A stretch of DNA of 64,000 bases from Glaciimonas soli. Its GTDB lineage: Bacteria; Pseudomonadota; Gammaproteobacteria; Burkholderiales; Burkholderiaceae_D. This document shows, piece after piece, positions 18,901 through 27,551 of this stretch. The notes under the pieces are model-generated. The model did not search any database. It was not told where the DNA came from and saw only the letters and a program-made list of their open reading frames with translations. Within the stretch, counting starts at the first letter, position 1, and each line of letters opens with the position of its first letter. The stretch lies in assembly GCF_009497155.1 (NCBI RefSeq), contig NZ_WINI01000008.1:186001-250000 (forward strand). The letters are read 5' to 3'. The position numbers and the translations under genes were made by a program.

Positions 18901-20504
18901 TTCACCGCATCTGTGCTGGTTGCGGAGAGATTGCCCGCTGTCACATTAGTCAATGTACGTGTGTTGCCATCCTTATCCGCAAAACTGACGTTAACACCGT
19001 CAGTATCTTTACCAACCGTCAGATCGGCACCGGCTGCAGCTTGCTGCACCAGGCCGACGGTGCCATTGTTGATGTTGTTGGTCAAAGTCGTAAGGTCACC
19101 GGCAACGTTAGTAACGTTAGTGTTGGTCGTGTTCAAACCAGTGTTAAGACCGTCCAGCGCAGCACCCACATCATTGTAAGTTGTGCCTTGCACGGTATAA
19201 CTTGGGAGGGTGATTGCGCCAGTAGAGGAGTCGTAGGCTGCGGTACCGCCCAGCGCTGTAGCGACGCTATTGCCGAGCGTGTTCGATTTCGCAGCTTCCG
19301 ATGTCAATTGACTGACGTTCACAGCATCGGTCGCAGCAGAACCAGCGGCGACATTGGTCATGCGGCGTTCGTTTCCGACCGACCCCACTGACACCTCGCC
19401 CACAGGCACAATACCGGCCAGTGTCGAAGCGCCGGGATTGTATGCGCTAGCAGACAGAATGGCGTTGGTCGTCGAGCCAGCGCCCAGCGCTACCGAATTG
19501 TCTGCCGATGCGAATGCTTGCGAACCCAGCGCCACGGACGCTTGGCCATTGGCCTTTGCAGACGAGCCAATGGCGGTCGCTGAAGCTCCCAATACTCTCG
19601 TGTTAGAGCCCAATGCAACGGAATAATCACTATTTGTATATGCTCCCGAACCCAGCGCAATGGACGCCTGGCCACCGGCGGTTGCAGACGAGCCAATGGC
19701 GGTCGCTGAAATACCCGACGAGCTCGCGTCAGCGCCCAAGGCAACGCCATAATCTCTCAATGCATAAGCATTTGCACCCACGGCCACCGATGAATCACCA
19801 TTAGTCAGTGCAGCGGTCCCCACCGAAACGGTATTGTCGCCCGATGAAAGAGCCGAGCTTCCTAAGGCAATGGCGCCCTGACCTACAACGCCAGCAGAAC
19901 TACCAATAGCAAGGCTGTCCTGCCCGTCTGCTATGGCGGAATAACCGATGGCACTGGAGCCCGAACCGAATGCAGATGCGAACGCGCCAATGGCGACCGT
20001 CTGGTCGTTGGACGCAGAGGAATTCGAACCGATAGCAGTGGCCCCGCTGCCATTTGCTTTGGCACCAGCACCAATCGCTGACGAATCACTACCCGCCGCA
20101 TTTGCCCACGAGCCAATAGCAACTGACTGATTACCTGTCGTAGTAGCATAATCGCCCACAACAACGGTAGCAGAGCCTGTAGAAGAAGCACCGTTACCGA
20201 TTATCACCGCACATGCTTTAGCACCGCCATTGTCGTCTTCGTCGACACAATCGGCCTGGCTGCCAACCGCATAGTCACCAACGACGGTGTTGCCAGGGTT
20301 ACCTTGTACGGCACCATCACCCGCAACATACGCCTCTGCCCGACGTGGCACAGAAACACCGACAGCAGCCGAAGCGATCAATGCCAACGCCAATGACCTC
20401 ACCGCTATCGATGATGTACTCTTGGTATGGCCTTTAGCAGTTTCAGCCGCTGCGGTCCATGTGCCTGCTGTTGCATTCCAGATTACGCGATAAACTTGAT
20501 TCAT
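15948..20504 (-). CDS. Trimeric autotransporter adhesin (YadA/Hia type)
   Basis: The 1518-residue product starts with an extended signal peptide (ESPR) MNQVYRVIWNATAGTWT, a hydrophobic core at about 36-50 and probable cleavage after AEA at 56-58. Residues about 75-375 are YadA-like head repeats of the SVAIG/SSAIG type; neck motifs (DAVNVSQL and variants) recur about every 70-150 residues through a long stalk. A Pro/Ala/Glu-rich linker (about 1295-1325) precedes a short second head (about 1342-1390). The last 65 residues form the YadA anchor (YLPGKTTLNAGVAGYRGEVGLGVG ... GVGVVFGD), ending in a hydrophobic strand plus terminal D. It is secreted through its own trimeric outer-membrane barrel and mediates adhesion. 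A TGGAG ribosome site lies 8 bases before the ATG at 20504. Confidence 0.93.
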   Translation of the reverse strand: MNQVYRVIWNATAGTWTAAAETAKGHTKSTSSIAVRSLALALIASAAVGVSVPRRAEAYVAGDGAVQGNPGNTVVGDYAVGSQADCVDEDDNGGAKACAVIIGNGASSTGSATVVVGDYATTTGNQSVAIGSWANAAGSDSSAIGAGAKANGSGATAIGSNSSASNDQTVAIGAFASAFGSGSSAIGYSAIADGQDSLAIGSSAGVVGQGAIALGSSALSSGDNTVSVGTAALTNGDSSVAVGANAYALRDYGVALGADASSSGISATAIGSSATAGGQASIALGSGAYTNSDYSVALGSNTRVLGASATAIGSSAKANGQASVALGSQAFASADNSVALGAGSTTNAILSASAYNPGASTLAGIVPVGEVSVGSVGNERRMTNVAAGSAATDAVNVSQLTSEAAKSNTLGNSVATALGGTAAYDSSTGAITLPSYTVQGTTYNDVGAALDGLNTGLNTTNTNVTNVAGDLTTLTNNINNGTVGLVQQAAAGADLTVGKDTDGVNVSFADKDGNTRTLTNVTAGNLSATSTDAVNGSQLFATNTQVGQNTVNIAKNTGDISNLDGRVIINEGDISNLTNNLNNGTIGLVQQAAAGADLTVGKDTDGVNVSFADKDGNTRTLTNVTAGTAGTDAVNLDQLNAVKNQVGNLSDLAVTYDDPSKASITLSGAAGTQIKNVMAGTDATDAVNVGQLDAAKTDLGAQITTVSNNLSTQIGDVTTNLTAATRFFKADGLTADADAQVTVGSNSVAIGANSVASEANTVSVGAVGSERKIVNVAAGVNTTDAVNVGQLSAVSGDVGQLANQVVKYDANPDGSINYGSVTLAGDPATGTQLKNIADGVDAHDAVNVGQLDAAKTDLGAQITTVSNNLSTQIGDVTTNLTAATRFFKADGLASDADAQVTAGSNSVAIGANSVANRSNSVSVGDVGSERQIVNVAEGTVGTDAVNLDQLTAVKNQVGNLSDLAVTYDDPSKASITLSGAAGTQIKNVMAGTDATDAVNVGQLDAAKTDLGAQITTVSNNLSTQIGDVTTNLTAATRFFKADGLEADTEAQVTAGSNSVAIGANSVANRSNSVSVGDVGSERQIVNVAEGTVGTDAVNLDQLTAVKNQVGNLSDLAVTYDDPSKASITLDGAAGTQIKNVANGVDNNDAVNVSQLKASGLIDTNGNALAAVTYDQNADGSINYNSVTMGNGKSTGPVAIHNVAAGVDDTDAVNVKQLTDSLAKSGLADADGNALDAVVYDPGSNRGQVTLGGLGATTNVILTNVAAGRITATSTDAVNGSQLFGLQQQVTNIDNRLTTVEANPAVVNPPAPPAEANPPASSVEANPHVATTDDATGTIHAATVNGTSAVAVGAGATASNNNSVALGAGSVTTQDNSVSVGSAGNERAITNVQAGVNDTDAANVGQMNTAISNSASQTLQSANSYTDQRFNQVEQDINNVDRYARQGIAASAALNMVTPYLPGKTTLNAGVAGYRGEVGLGVGVSHWNRRGNLNVNAGVSSAGGNSTIIRAGVGVVFGD
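17086..17997 (-). repeat. 456-bp tandem repeat in the adhesin stalk
   Basis: Two consecutive units of 456 bp (17086-17541 and 17542-17997; 152 codons each) are nearly identical over most of their length, encoding LSDLAVTYDDPSKASITL, AAKTDLGAQITTVSNNL and AATRFFKADGL blocks. A third, partial copy lies at about 18310-18605, and the intervening stretch is a diverged version. The reading frame is kept, so unit gain or loss would change stalk length without breaking the gene. Confidence 0.85.
18631..19075 (-). repeat. 309-bp spaced repeat in the adhesin stalk
   Basis: The block encoding GLVQQAAAGADLTVGKDTDG and VNVSFADKDGNTRTLTNVTAG occurs twice, starting at 18631 and 18940, 309 bases (103 codons) apart, with only scattered silent differences. 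It is a second in-frame recombination target in the stalk, separate from the 456-bp units. Confidence 0.8.
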
Positions 20505-20936
20505 TGTAGAACTCCAGGAAATTAAAAAAATACTTAACAAAGGAGATCTCGAAAACCTACTGCTTGTGCAAAACTGATTTAGTACGCCAGCAATAGGCAT
20601 AACGATGTTTGCTATGGTTTTTCGAGATTTCCTCTACATCGGAGATACGTCGCGATCAAAATAATGAACAACCTGACGACCTCTGTGTAACGTCATTAAA
20701 TCTTTGTGAGCAGCTCTTTATTTGCTTTAGAATTTAGTGATGTAGCGAGTATATTTTTCACACCCTGTCATCGATACAGGGATAGTCCCAAGTGAATTTC
20801 CTGAACCGCAAGACTAGTCTCAAATATGTGTTTCCTAGGGCTACAGCGTGTTTTTCACATTCCGTTCTAATTAATAAAAAGTAATAATATCGGGCGCAAA
20901 TACAACGCATTGTTAAAACAAGACACAATTTATCTT
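20505..20936. promoter_or_regulatory. Divergent control region between adhesin and hybrid kinase
   Basis: This 432-base gap contains the promoters of both divergent genes. It has an inverted repeat CCCTGT-CATCGAT-ACAGGG at 20763-20781 and a CTAGTCTCAAATATGTGTTTCCTAGGG stretch around 20813-20840 (shown here in pieces: CTAGTC at 20813, CCTAGG at 20833). Several AT-rich tracts (AATTAATAAAAAGTAATAAT near 20869) could serve as -10 regions. No coding potential is visible. A binding site for the RcsB-like regulator is expected but none can be named. Confidence 0.5.
20763..20781. promoter_or_regulatory. Inverted repeat, candidate operator
   Basis: CCCTGT and ACAGGG form a perfect 6-bp dyad with a 7-base spacer, placed near the middle of the adhesin/kinase divergent region. 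Position and symmetry suit a regulator dimer, but nothing ties it to a known protein. Confidence 0.3.
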
Positions 20937-23900
20937 ATGGCTGCTGAGCAAAAAAATAGGGTACTGAAATTACTTGGGCGTTATCAGCGCACGTTGCTGT
21001 TTGGAGGCGGAGCAGTGCTGTCACTAGTGATCGTGCTGCTCGGCGCGCTGGATGCGTGGATGCAAGTGAAAGACAACATTGCGGATAGCCGCACTGTTGT
21101 GCAGCAGCCGGCCGAAGCCATCCGCAGGATCGTGCTGATTCGGCAAACCTATTTGCGCGGTGTGGCTTATAGCGCTGAAGTACGCTGGAAAGAAACGCCT
21201 AAGTCGTATAAGAAATTCATTAGTACTCTCGCAGCGCAAGGTGGACGAGGAATTTTGCCAATCAGCGAACCTGGCGAGAGAGTTTTTATCATGACCACCG
21301 GCGCAGGCCAATCAACACAAGCAGCAAGCCAATCGTTAAATCGATATCTGGCAATCACAGAAGTCTTTTGTAATTTCTCTAATGACAGCTTGCTACTACG
21401 CAAGGCAAATACCATCGAATCTAACAGCGCTTATATCTATGCTCCAGATAATAGTTTCGTCGCGATTTACCCGTACTCAAAAATCAGAAATATCCCCGAG
21501 AAGCAGGCAGAACAAGTGACTGCTGCGCAGATACAACGTATTACAGCGCGGTTTGGGAATTTCAAAGATGCTGACGTCAACCAGCGCTTGCTGGCAAGCC
21601 GTGCCACGATTTGGCTACCGCCGATGCCCGGTCCGGCAGATGGGGAAAATATCATTGCGATGGTGCAACCGGCTTTCGCCAATGGCGTTCCATTTTTGAT
21701 TTTCAGTAGCAATATCTCGACCAGTGTCATGCAAAACATTTTGAATCAGGCGCCTCCGAATAGCGAACTTGCCATCCTGGATCAAAAGCACCACATTCTG
21801 CTAGAAACCGAACAAACAAAAGAGGCAGGAGCCAGTCTGGCCACGCAGCTCGTGAATTCACCTGCATGGCACAGTAATGTGCCGTTATCGACGCCATTTT
21901 CCTATCAATATACCCATGGCATTTTCTCGACTACGCGTGAATTATCGGATCTGGGCTGGACTTTGATGTATGCCTATTCATGGCGCACCATTTTTTCAGA
22001 GTTAAAAACCGAACTCATCAGCATCATGGCTGCAGTACTGCTGACGCTGGCGTTGTTGTGGACTTTTTTGCTGTTGTTTAATCGCAAGGTGCTCACACCT
22101 TTGTATCACAGTTCGCAACGCGTGTTTGAGAGTGAAAATCTGAACCGCACTATCATCAACACAGCCCCCGTCGGACTAGCTTTGTTGACAGCGGCGGATG
22201 GCACAATATTGCTGCAAAATGACGTGATGAGTGCCTACGCCAGCCGCTTACACGATGTGTCTTTATCGCAAAAACTGATGCAAACTTATCGTCAGAAAGT
22301 CTCATCTTCTGGCAGCATTAATGCAGCAGAAAAAGACAGCGCGCTGAACATTCAAGAAGTACCAATTGCATTCGCCACAGAACATGGCAACACCACCCAT
22401 TTATTGGCCAACATCGTCGAAACTAGATATCAGGGAATCGACACACTACTGTGCGCATTCACCGATATCACCGCAGGAAAACAGATAGAGCAGAAATTGG
22501 AAGAAGCACGTCAGGCCGCCAACGATGCCAACAGTGCAAAATCGACATTTTTGGCAACGATGAGCCATGAAATCCGCACACCTCTGAATGCCATTCTCGG
22601 CAATCTGGAATTGCTAGGTCACGCGCCGCTGTCCATTGAACAAGATGAACGCCTTGGTATCATCACCGCATCATCTAATTCTTTGCTGAGCATTATTAAT
22701 GATATTCTTGATTTGTCCAAGGTCGAATCGCGTCAAATGATACTCGAACAAGTGCCTTTCGCATTGACGACCATCTTCCAGGATGTGGTGGCGATCTTCA
22801 CCACGATCGCCACATCCAAAGGCATTCGCCTGTCTTGCATTGTGGAACCTGAGATTGCGCCATTGTATCGCGGTGATCCCACGCGTTTGCGTCAAATCGT
22901 CACCAACCTGGTGAGTAACGCAATCAAATTTACTAGTGCTGGCGGCGTGATCATCAATGTGTATTCTGGCACTGCGGTCAATGCTGAGACGGGGGTCGCC
23001 ATGATTGTCATTCGTGTCAGCGACACCGGCATTGGCATAGCCCAAACAAGTGTGTCGACATTATTCGATGCGTATATGCAGGCAGATAATTCCATCAACC
23101 GACGCTTCGGCGGTACCGGCTTAGGACTGGCACTGTGCCAGCGATTGACGCAATTAATGGGTGGCACCATTACTGTTGAAAGCACACTGAATGTCGGCAG
23201 CACCTTTACTGTGACTCTGCCATTGCATATCGCGCAGGCTGGCGATGAAATCGCCACGGTTGACCATGTGTCGGCAATCAGTGACGGTAACGAGGAGGAG
23301 GATGAGTATGCCGCCATCACCGTCTTGGTAGCAGAGGATCATCCTTTCAATCGCACCTTGTTACGGGATCAACTGACACTGCTAGGTTGTGAGGCAGACA
23401 TTGTTGAAAATGGACTGGAAGCATTGCGTGCGTTTGGCGAAGAAGACTACGATATCGTGTTGACCGATCTGAACATGCCAGTGATGAGTGGCTATGCTCT
23501 GGCTACTTGTTTACGTGATCAACGCAATACGATACCGATCATCGCCATTTCTGCCCACACCACACCGGAAGAAAGACAGCGTTGTATTGAAGTGGGAATC
23601 ACTGATATCGTGATCAAACCAATATCGTTAATGGCACTCGATAAAGTGCTGCATAAGTATATCCCGCGATACAGCAACAAAAAAATCCATCAAGGTGTAA
23701 CGCTCGCACCTGCAGCGATATCACAGAAACACACGCCCTTCACGCAAGACATGATTACGCTGCTTCACAACACAACAGCGAAATCATTAGTCGCCATCCG
23801 GCACGCGATCACTCAGCAAGATAGCGCGTTGGCGAAAAGTGAATTTCACTCCATAAAAGGAGCATTTGCTATGGCAAAAATGCCAGAGGTGGCGCAACTA

Positions 23901-24017
23901 TGTCAGCGCATGGAAGGTTTTTCACGCAGCGATGATTGGGCACAAATCTTATCTGCCATGCCTGAGCTTGAAACAGCAATACATAGCGCATTGGCAGCGT
24001 TGGCAGAGAACATTTGA
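20937..24017 (+). CDS. Hybrid sensor histidine kinase with receiver and Hpt domains
   Basis: The 1026-residue inner-membrane protein has a first membrane helix (about 20-38), a large periplasmic sensor region (about 40-350), a second helix (about 361-381), a PAS-like region, the HisKA domain with H544 in ATMSHEIRTPLNAILG, an ATP-binding domain (NLVSNAIKFT, SDTGIGI, GGTGLGLAL), a receiver domain with acceptor D844 in IVLTDLNMPVMSG, and a C-terminal Hpt domain with H971 in EFHSIKGAFAM. This is the EvgS/BvgS/RcsC-D phosphorelay plan and suits the RcsB-like regulator on the far side of the adhesin. The ATG at 20937 is preferred over an in-frame TTG at 20910. It ends at a strong bidirectional terminator. 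Confidence 0.93.
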   Translation: MAAEQKNRVLKLLGRYQRTLLFGGGAVLSLVIVLLGALDAWMQVKDNIADSRTVVQQPAEAIRRIVLIRQTYLRGVAYSAEVRWKETPKSYKKFISTLAAQGGRGILPISEPGERVFIMTTGAGQSTQAASQSLNRYLAITEVFCNFSNDSLLLRKANTIESNSAYIYAPDNSFVAIYPYSKIRNIPEKQAEQVTAAQIQRITARFGNFKDADVNQRLLASRATIWLPPMPGPADGENIIAMVQPAFANGVPFLIFSSNISTSVMQNILNQAPPNSELAILDQKHHILLETEQTKEAGASLATQLVNSPAWHSNVPLSTPFSYQYTHGIFSTTRELSDLGWTLMYAYSWRTIFSELKTELISIMAAVLLTLALLWTFLLLFNRKVLTPLYHSSQRVFESENLNRTIINTAPVGLALLTAADGTILLQNDVMSAYASRLHDVSLSQKLMQTYRQKVSSSGSINAAEKDSALNIQEVPIAFATEHGNTTHLLANIVETRYQGIDTLLCAFTDITAGKQIEQKLEEARQAANDANSAKSTFLATMSHEIRTPLNAILGNLELLGHAPLSIEQDERLGIITASSNSLLSIINDILDLSKVESRQMILEQVPFALTTIFQDVVAIFTTIATSKGIRLSCIVEPEIAPLYRGDPTRLRQIVTNLVSNAIKFTSAGGVIINVYSGTAVNAETGVAMIVIRVSDTGIGIAQTSVSTLFDAYMQADNSINRRFGGTGLGLALCQRLTQLMGGTITVESTLNVGSTFTVTLPLHIAQAGDEIATVDHVSAISDGNEEEDEYAAITVLVAEDHPFNRTLLRDQLTLLGCEADIVENGLEALRAFGEEDYDIVLTDLNMPVMSGYALATCLRDQRNTIPIIAISAHTTPEERQRCIEVGITDIVIKPISLMALDKVLHKYIPRYSNKKIHQGVTLAPAAISQKHTPFTQDMITLLHNTTAKSLVAIRHAITQQDSALAKSEFHSIKGAFAMAKMPEVAQLCQRMEGFSRSDDWAQILSAMPELETAIHSALAALAENI

Positions 24018-24035
24018 TCGTCATTCTCTAAACGC

Positions 24036-24063
24036 AAAAAAGCGCGGCATGCCGCGCTTTTTT
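24036..24063. terminator. Perfect bidirectional intrinsic terminator
   Basis: A 28-base perfect palindrome, AAAAAAGCGCGGCA and its complement, followed by another T. It sits between the converging hybrid kinase and aqpZ genes and would stop transcription from both sides. Confidence 0.95.
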
Positions 24064-24085
24064 TAACACTGAGTATCTATTTTCC

Positions 24086-24781
24086 TTACTTCTTTTCGCC
24101 GAAAATCGCCGGATAAACAATCCCCGCCAACAACGCGCCCGCCAACGGTGCAACCCAGAATAGCCACAATTGTTGCAGCGCCCAGCCACCAACAAAAATC
24201 GCCTGACTGGTGCTACGTGCTGGATTAACCGAAGTATTGGTGACAGGAATACTGATCAAGTGAATCAAGGTCAGGCAAAGACCGATGGCGATCGGTGCAA
24301 ACCCTGCTGGTGCGCGGGCATCGGTTGCCCCCAGAATCACCATCAAGAACATGAAAGTCATCACGACTTCACAAATCAGCGCGGCATTCATCGAGAAGCC
24401 GCCTGGAGAATGCTCACCAAAACCATTCGCTGCGAAACCGCCGATATCTGCACCGGCTTTACCCGTAGCGATCAGATATAAAATTCCCGCAGCGATGATG
24501 CCACCAACGACTTGGGCGATCCAGTATGGAATTATTTCGGCTTTAGGAAAACGACCGGCTGTTGCCAAACCCAATGTGACCGCTGGATTCAAATGACAAC
24601 CTGAAATGTGGCCAAGCGCATAAGCCATCGTCAATACGGTCAAGCCGAAAGCCAATGCAACGCCAGCAAAGCCAATGCCAAGGCCAGGGAAACCTGCAGC
24701 CAGTACAGCACTGCCACAACCGCCAAGGACTAACCAGAATGTACCGAGTGCCTCGGCACCCAAACGCTTTGAAAGATGCAT
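24086..24781 (-). CDS. aqpZ: Aquaporin Z
   Basis: A 231-residue six-helix water channel of the MIP family, the same length as E. coli AqpZ. Both pore-forming NPA motifs are present: HLNPAVTLG with N65 and [13 protein letters not shown] around residue 187; the following R is the selectivity-filter arginine. The protein starts [29 protein letters not shown], the conserved first helix. An AGGGA ribosome site precedes the ATG at 24781. It stands alone, with the palindromic terminator at its 3' end and a 293-base AT-rich leader at its 5' end. Confidence 0.95.
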   Translation of the reverse strand: MHLSKRLGAEALGTFWLVLGGCGSAVLAAGFPGLGIGFAGVALAFGLTVLTMAYALGHISGCHLNPAVTLGLATAGRFPKAEIIPYWIAQVVGGIIAAGILYLIATGKAGADIGGFAANGFGEHSPGGFSMNAALICEVVMTFMFLMVILGATDARAPAGFAPIAIGLCLTLIHLISIPVTNTSVNPARSTSQAIFVGGWALQQLWLFWVAPLAGALLAGIVYPAIFGEKK

Positions 24782-25074
24782 ATAAATCCCTAAAATAAAG
24801 TTATTAACGTTAATAAAATAAAAACAACATCAAAACGTAGTCTATTTATCAATGTGGTCAGTAGCTTATTTCTTAGACTGCGATGGCACAATCAAAAAGT
24901 ATTTATTTCACAATCGTTTGCATTTGAATCATAAATGCTCCTAGCAAAATTTCCAACAAGATATTTATTATCCCGAACACTTTGCGCTAATGCGCTTGTC
25001 AAGACTGGCGAAATTCTCCCAATTGCGTATCATCGCCGTCTTGTCCAACGCTTGAATATGATTCTTTAGCCCAC
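24782..25074. promoter_or_regulatory. Divergent region between aqpZ and tex
   Basis: A 293-base gap with start codons on both sides. The aqpZ-proximal half is AT-rich (TTAACGTTAATAAAATAAAA around 24808-24827, including the dyad TTAACGTTAA). No gene or RNA structure is apparent. Confidence 0.4.
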
Positions 25075-27429
25075 ATGCTGCCTTCCATTGAACAACGTCT
25101 CGCCCTCGAAATTGCTGCTAAACCTGTGCAGATTGCTGCCGCCGTCGCCTTGCTGGATGAAGGTGCGACTGTGCCGTTTATCGCCCGCTATCGCAAAGAA
25201 GTGACCGGTGGTCTCGACGATATCCAGTTGCGCCTGTTAGAAGAACGTTTGCGCTATTTGCGCGAACTGGAAGCACGTCGTGCGTCTATCATTGCCTCCA
25301 TCGAAGAACAAGGGAAAATGACACCGGCGTTGCTCGCCGATATTAGTCTGGCGGAAGACAAAACCCGTTTAGAAGATTTGTATTTGCCTTACAAACTCAA
25401 ACGCCGCACTAAAGCGCAAATCGCCGCTGAAGCTGGCTTAACTGAGTTGGCTGACGCCTTGATGGCTAACCCAGCATTAAATCCAGAGGAAGAAGCTGCC
25501 AAATATCTGAAGCCGGCTTTCAGTACCGCTAGCGGCGACAATCCCGGCGTGGCTGATACAAAAGCGGCACTGGATGGCGCACGACAAATTTTGATGGAGC
25601 GCTTTTCGGAGGACGCTACACTACTGCAATCGTTGCGTGAATACTTGCTGGAGCATGGCGTAGTCGAATCCAAAGTAATCGAAGGCAAGCAAGATGCCGG
25701 TGAAAAATTCGCTGATTATTTCGACTATTCCGAAACGCTAGGCACGATTCCATCGCACCGTGCGCTGGCGTTATTCCGTGGTCGCCGTGAAGAAATGCTG
25801 AGTGTCATTTTGCGTTTGGATACCGAAGAAGAAAAACCGAAATGGGATGCGCCGCATAATCCTTGCGAAGGCCGGATTGCCAAACAATTTGGCATCGCCA
25901 ATCAAAATCGTCCCGCTGACAAATGGTTATCGGATACCGTTCGTTGGGCATGGCGCGTCAAAGTATTCATGCATCTGGAAACTGAATTGATGACCAATTT
26001 GCGTGAGCAGGCGGAAGTCGAAGCCATCAACGTGTTTGCCCGCAATCTGAAAGCATTGTTACTGGCCGCACCGGCCGGACAGCGTGCCACCATGGGCTTG
26101 GATCCGGGCTTGCGCACCGGCGTGAAAGTTGCCGTGATTGACGCCACCGGGAAAGTGGTCGCTACACACACCATTTATCCACATCAGCCGCGCAACGATT
26201 GGGATGGTTCCTTGCACACCTTGGCGCAATTGGCAGAACAGCATAAGGTCTCGCTGATTTCCATCGGTAACGGTACTGCGTCACGCGAAACTGACAAACT
26301 TGCGCAAGACTTAATTAAGCTGCGCCCAGAATTACAGATGACCAAAATCGTCGTGTCAGAAGCCGGCGCATCCGTGTATTCGGCATCGGAGTTTGCGTCG
26401 AAAGAATTACCGGATATGGACGTATCGCTACGTGGCGCAGTGTCAATTGCACGACGCTTGCAAGACCCGTTGGCAGAGCTGGTGAAAATTGATCCGAAAT
26501 CGATAGGCGTCGGTCAGTATCAGCATGATGTCGGACAAACCCAATTGGCACGTTCGCTCGACGCAGTGGTGGAAGATTGCGTGAATGCGGTCGGTGTGGA
26601 TGTGAATACGGCGTCAGCCCCATTGTTAGCTCGCGTGTCGGGATTGAGCAGCAGCGTGGCGCAAAGCATTGTGACCTATCGCGATATGCAAGGTGGATTT
26701 GCATCTCGTGCAGCGTTACGCAAAGTGCCGCGTCTTGGCGATAAAACCTTTGAACAGGCAGCAGGCTTCTTGCGTGTGATGGGCGGTGAAAATCCATTGG
26801 ATAGTTCAGCGGTGCATCCTGAATCCTATCCATTGGTAGAAAAAATTCTGGCCGACATCAAGAAAGATGTGAAGAGTGTAATCGGCGATGGCGGCTTGCT
26901 GAAGTCGCTTAATCCTGCCAAATACGCAGATGAAAAATTCGGCGTGCCGACCATCAGCGACATCTTGAAAGAGCTGGAAAAACCCGGACGTGATCCTCGC
27001 CCGGAATTCACCACAGCGACTTTCAAAGAAGGCGTAGAAGAAATCCGTGATCTGCGCCCTGACATGATACTGGAAGGCGTGGTCACCAACGTCGCCGCCT
27101 TCGGCGCGTTTGTCGATATCGGCGTCCATCAAGATGGCTTGGTGCATATTTCTGCGCTCTCCAACACCTTTGTCAAAGACCCGCATACGGTGGTTAAGGC
27201 CGGACAAGTCGTGAAGGTAAAAGTGCTAGAGGTCGATGAAAAACGCAAACGTATCGCGCTGACCATGCGTTTAACGGATGCAGCACCGGTTCCCGGCGCC
27301 AAACCCGAACAACGTGCTGATCGCAATGATGCCAAACGATTATCACAACATCAACAACGCTCGAATGCACCGGCGCCAGAATCGGCCAATGGTGCGATGG
27401 CAGCGGCATTTGCCAAGTTAAAACGATAA
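25075..27429 (+). CDS. tex: Tex-family transcription accessory / S1 RNA-binding protein
   Basis: A 784-residue protein with the Tex layout: N-terminal helical region ([21 protein letters not shown], about 34-54), a YqgF/RNase-H-like domain ([17 protein letters not shown], about 339-355), helix-hairpin-helix repeats ([18 protein letters not shown] and [18 protein letters not shown], about 508-570) and a C-terminal S1 domain (about 660-735: [28 protein letters not shown]). The tail is low-complexity and Gln/Ala-rich. Tex binds nucleic acid and affects transcription; its exact role is not settled. Length is typical. Confidence 0.95.
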   Translation: MLPSIEQRLALEIAAKPVQIAAAVALLDEGATVPFIARYRKEVTGGLDDIQLRLLEERLRYLRELEARRASIIASIEEQGKMTPALLADISLAEDKTRLEDLYLPYKLKRRTKAQIAAEAGLTELADALMANPALNPEEEAAKYLKPAFSTASGDNPGVADTKAALDGARQILMERFSEDATLLQSLREYLLEHGVVESKVIEGKQDAGEKFADYFDYSETLGTIPSHRALALFRGRREEMLSVILRLDTEEEKPKWDAPHNPCEGRIAKQFGIANQNRPADKWLSDTVRWAWRVKVFMHLETELMTNLREQAEVEAINVFARNLKALLLAAPAGQRATMGLDPGLRTGVKVAVIDATGKVVATHTIYPHQPRNDWDGSLHTLAQLAEQHKVSLISIGNGTASRETDKLAQDLIKLRPELQMTKIVVSEAGASVYSASEFASKELPDMDVSLRGAVSIARRLQDPLAELVKIDPKSIGVGQYQHDVGQTQLARSLDAVVEDCVNAVGVDVNTASAPLLARVSGLSSSVAQSIVTYRDMQGGFASRAALRKVPRLGDKTFEQAAGFLRVMGGENPLDSSAVHPESYPLVEKILADIKKDVKSVIGDGGLLKSLNPAKYADEKFGVPTISDILKELEKPGRDPRPEFTTATFKEGVEEIRDLRPDMILEGVVTNVAAFGAFVDIGVHQDGLVHISALSNTFVKDPHTVVKAGQVVKVKVLEVDEKRKRIALTMRLTDAAPVPGAKPEQRADRNDAKRLSQHQQRSNAPAPESANGAMAAAFAKLKR

Positions 27430-27435
27430 GTTTTT

Positions 27436-27463
27436 GCCCTTCCTCCACCCTCGGAGGAAGGGC
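27436..27463 (+). terminator. Stable hairpin after tex
   Basis: GCCCTTCCTCC at 27436-27446 pairs perfectly with GGAGGAAGGGC at 27453-27463 (11 bp, 6-base loop), seven bases after the tex stop. T's precede it and A's follow, so the U run is on the wrong side for a classic terminator; it may still protect the 3' end or work with Rho. Confidence 0.5.
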
Positions 27464-27551
27464 AAACATATGAAATTAATACATACACGCAAGACTATTC
27501 CAGCCAACATCGTATAATCACGGCACTTACCATTTACTAACAGGTTTTATT

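Noticed and set aside
17086-19075. Repeat array considered as CRISPR
   Set aside because: Units are hundreds of bases long, in frame and coding for adhesin stalk; there are no short direct repeats with unique spacers and no cas genes.
16203-19804. Several plus-strand open frames of 60-173 codons opposite the adhesin
   Set aside because: They repeat with the same period as the adhesin repeats and reflect its codon bias; none resembles a known protein.
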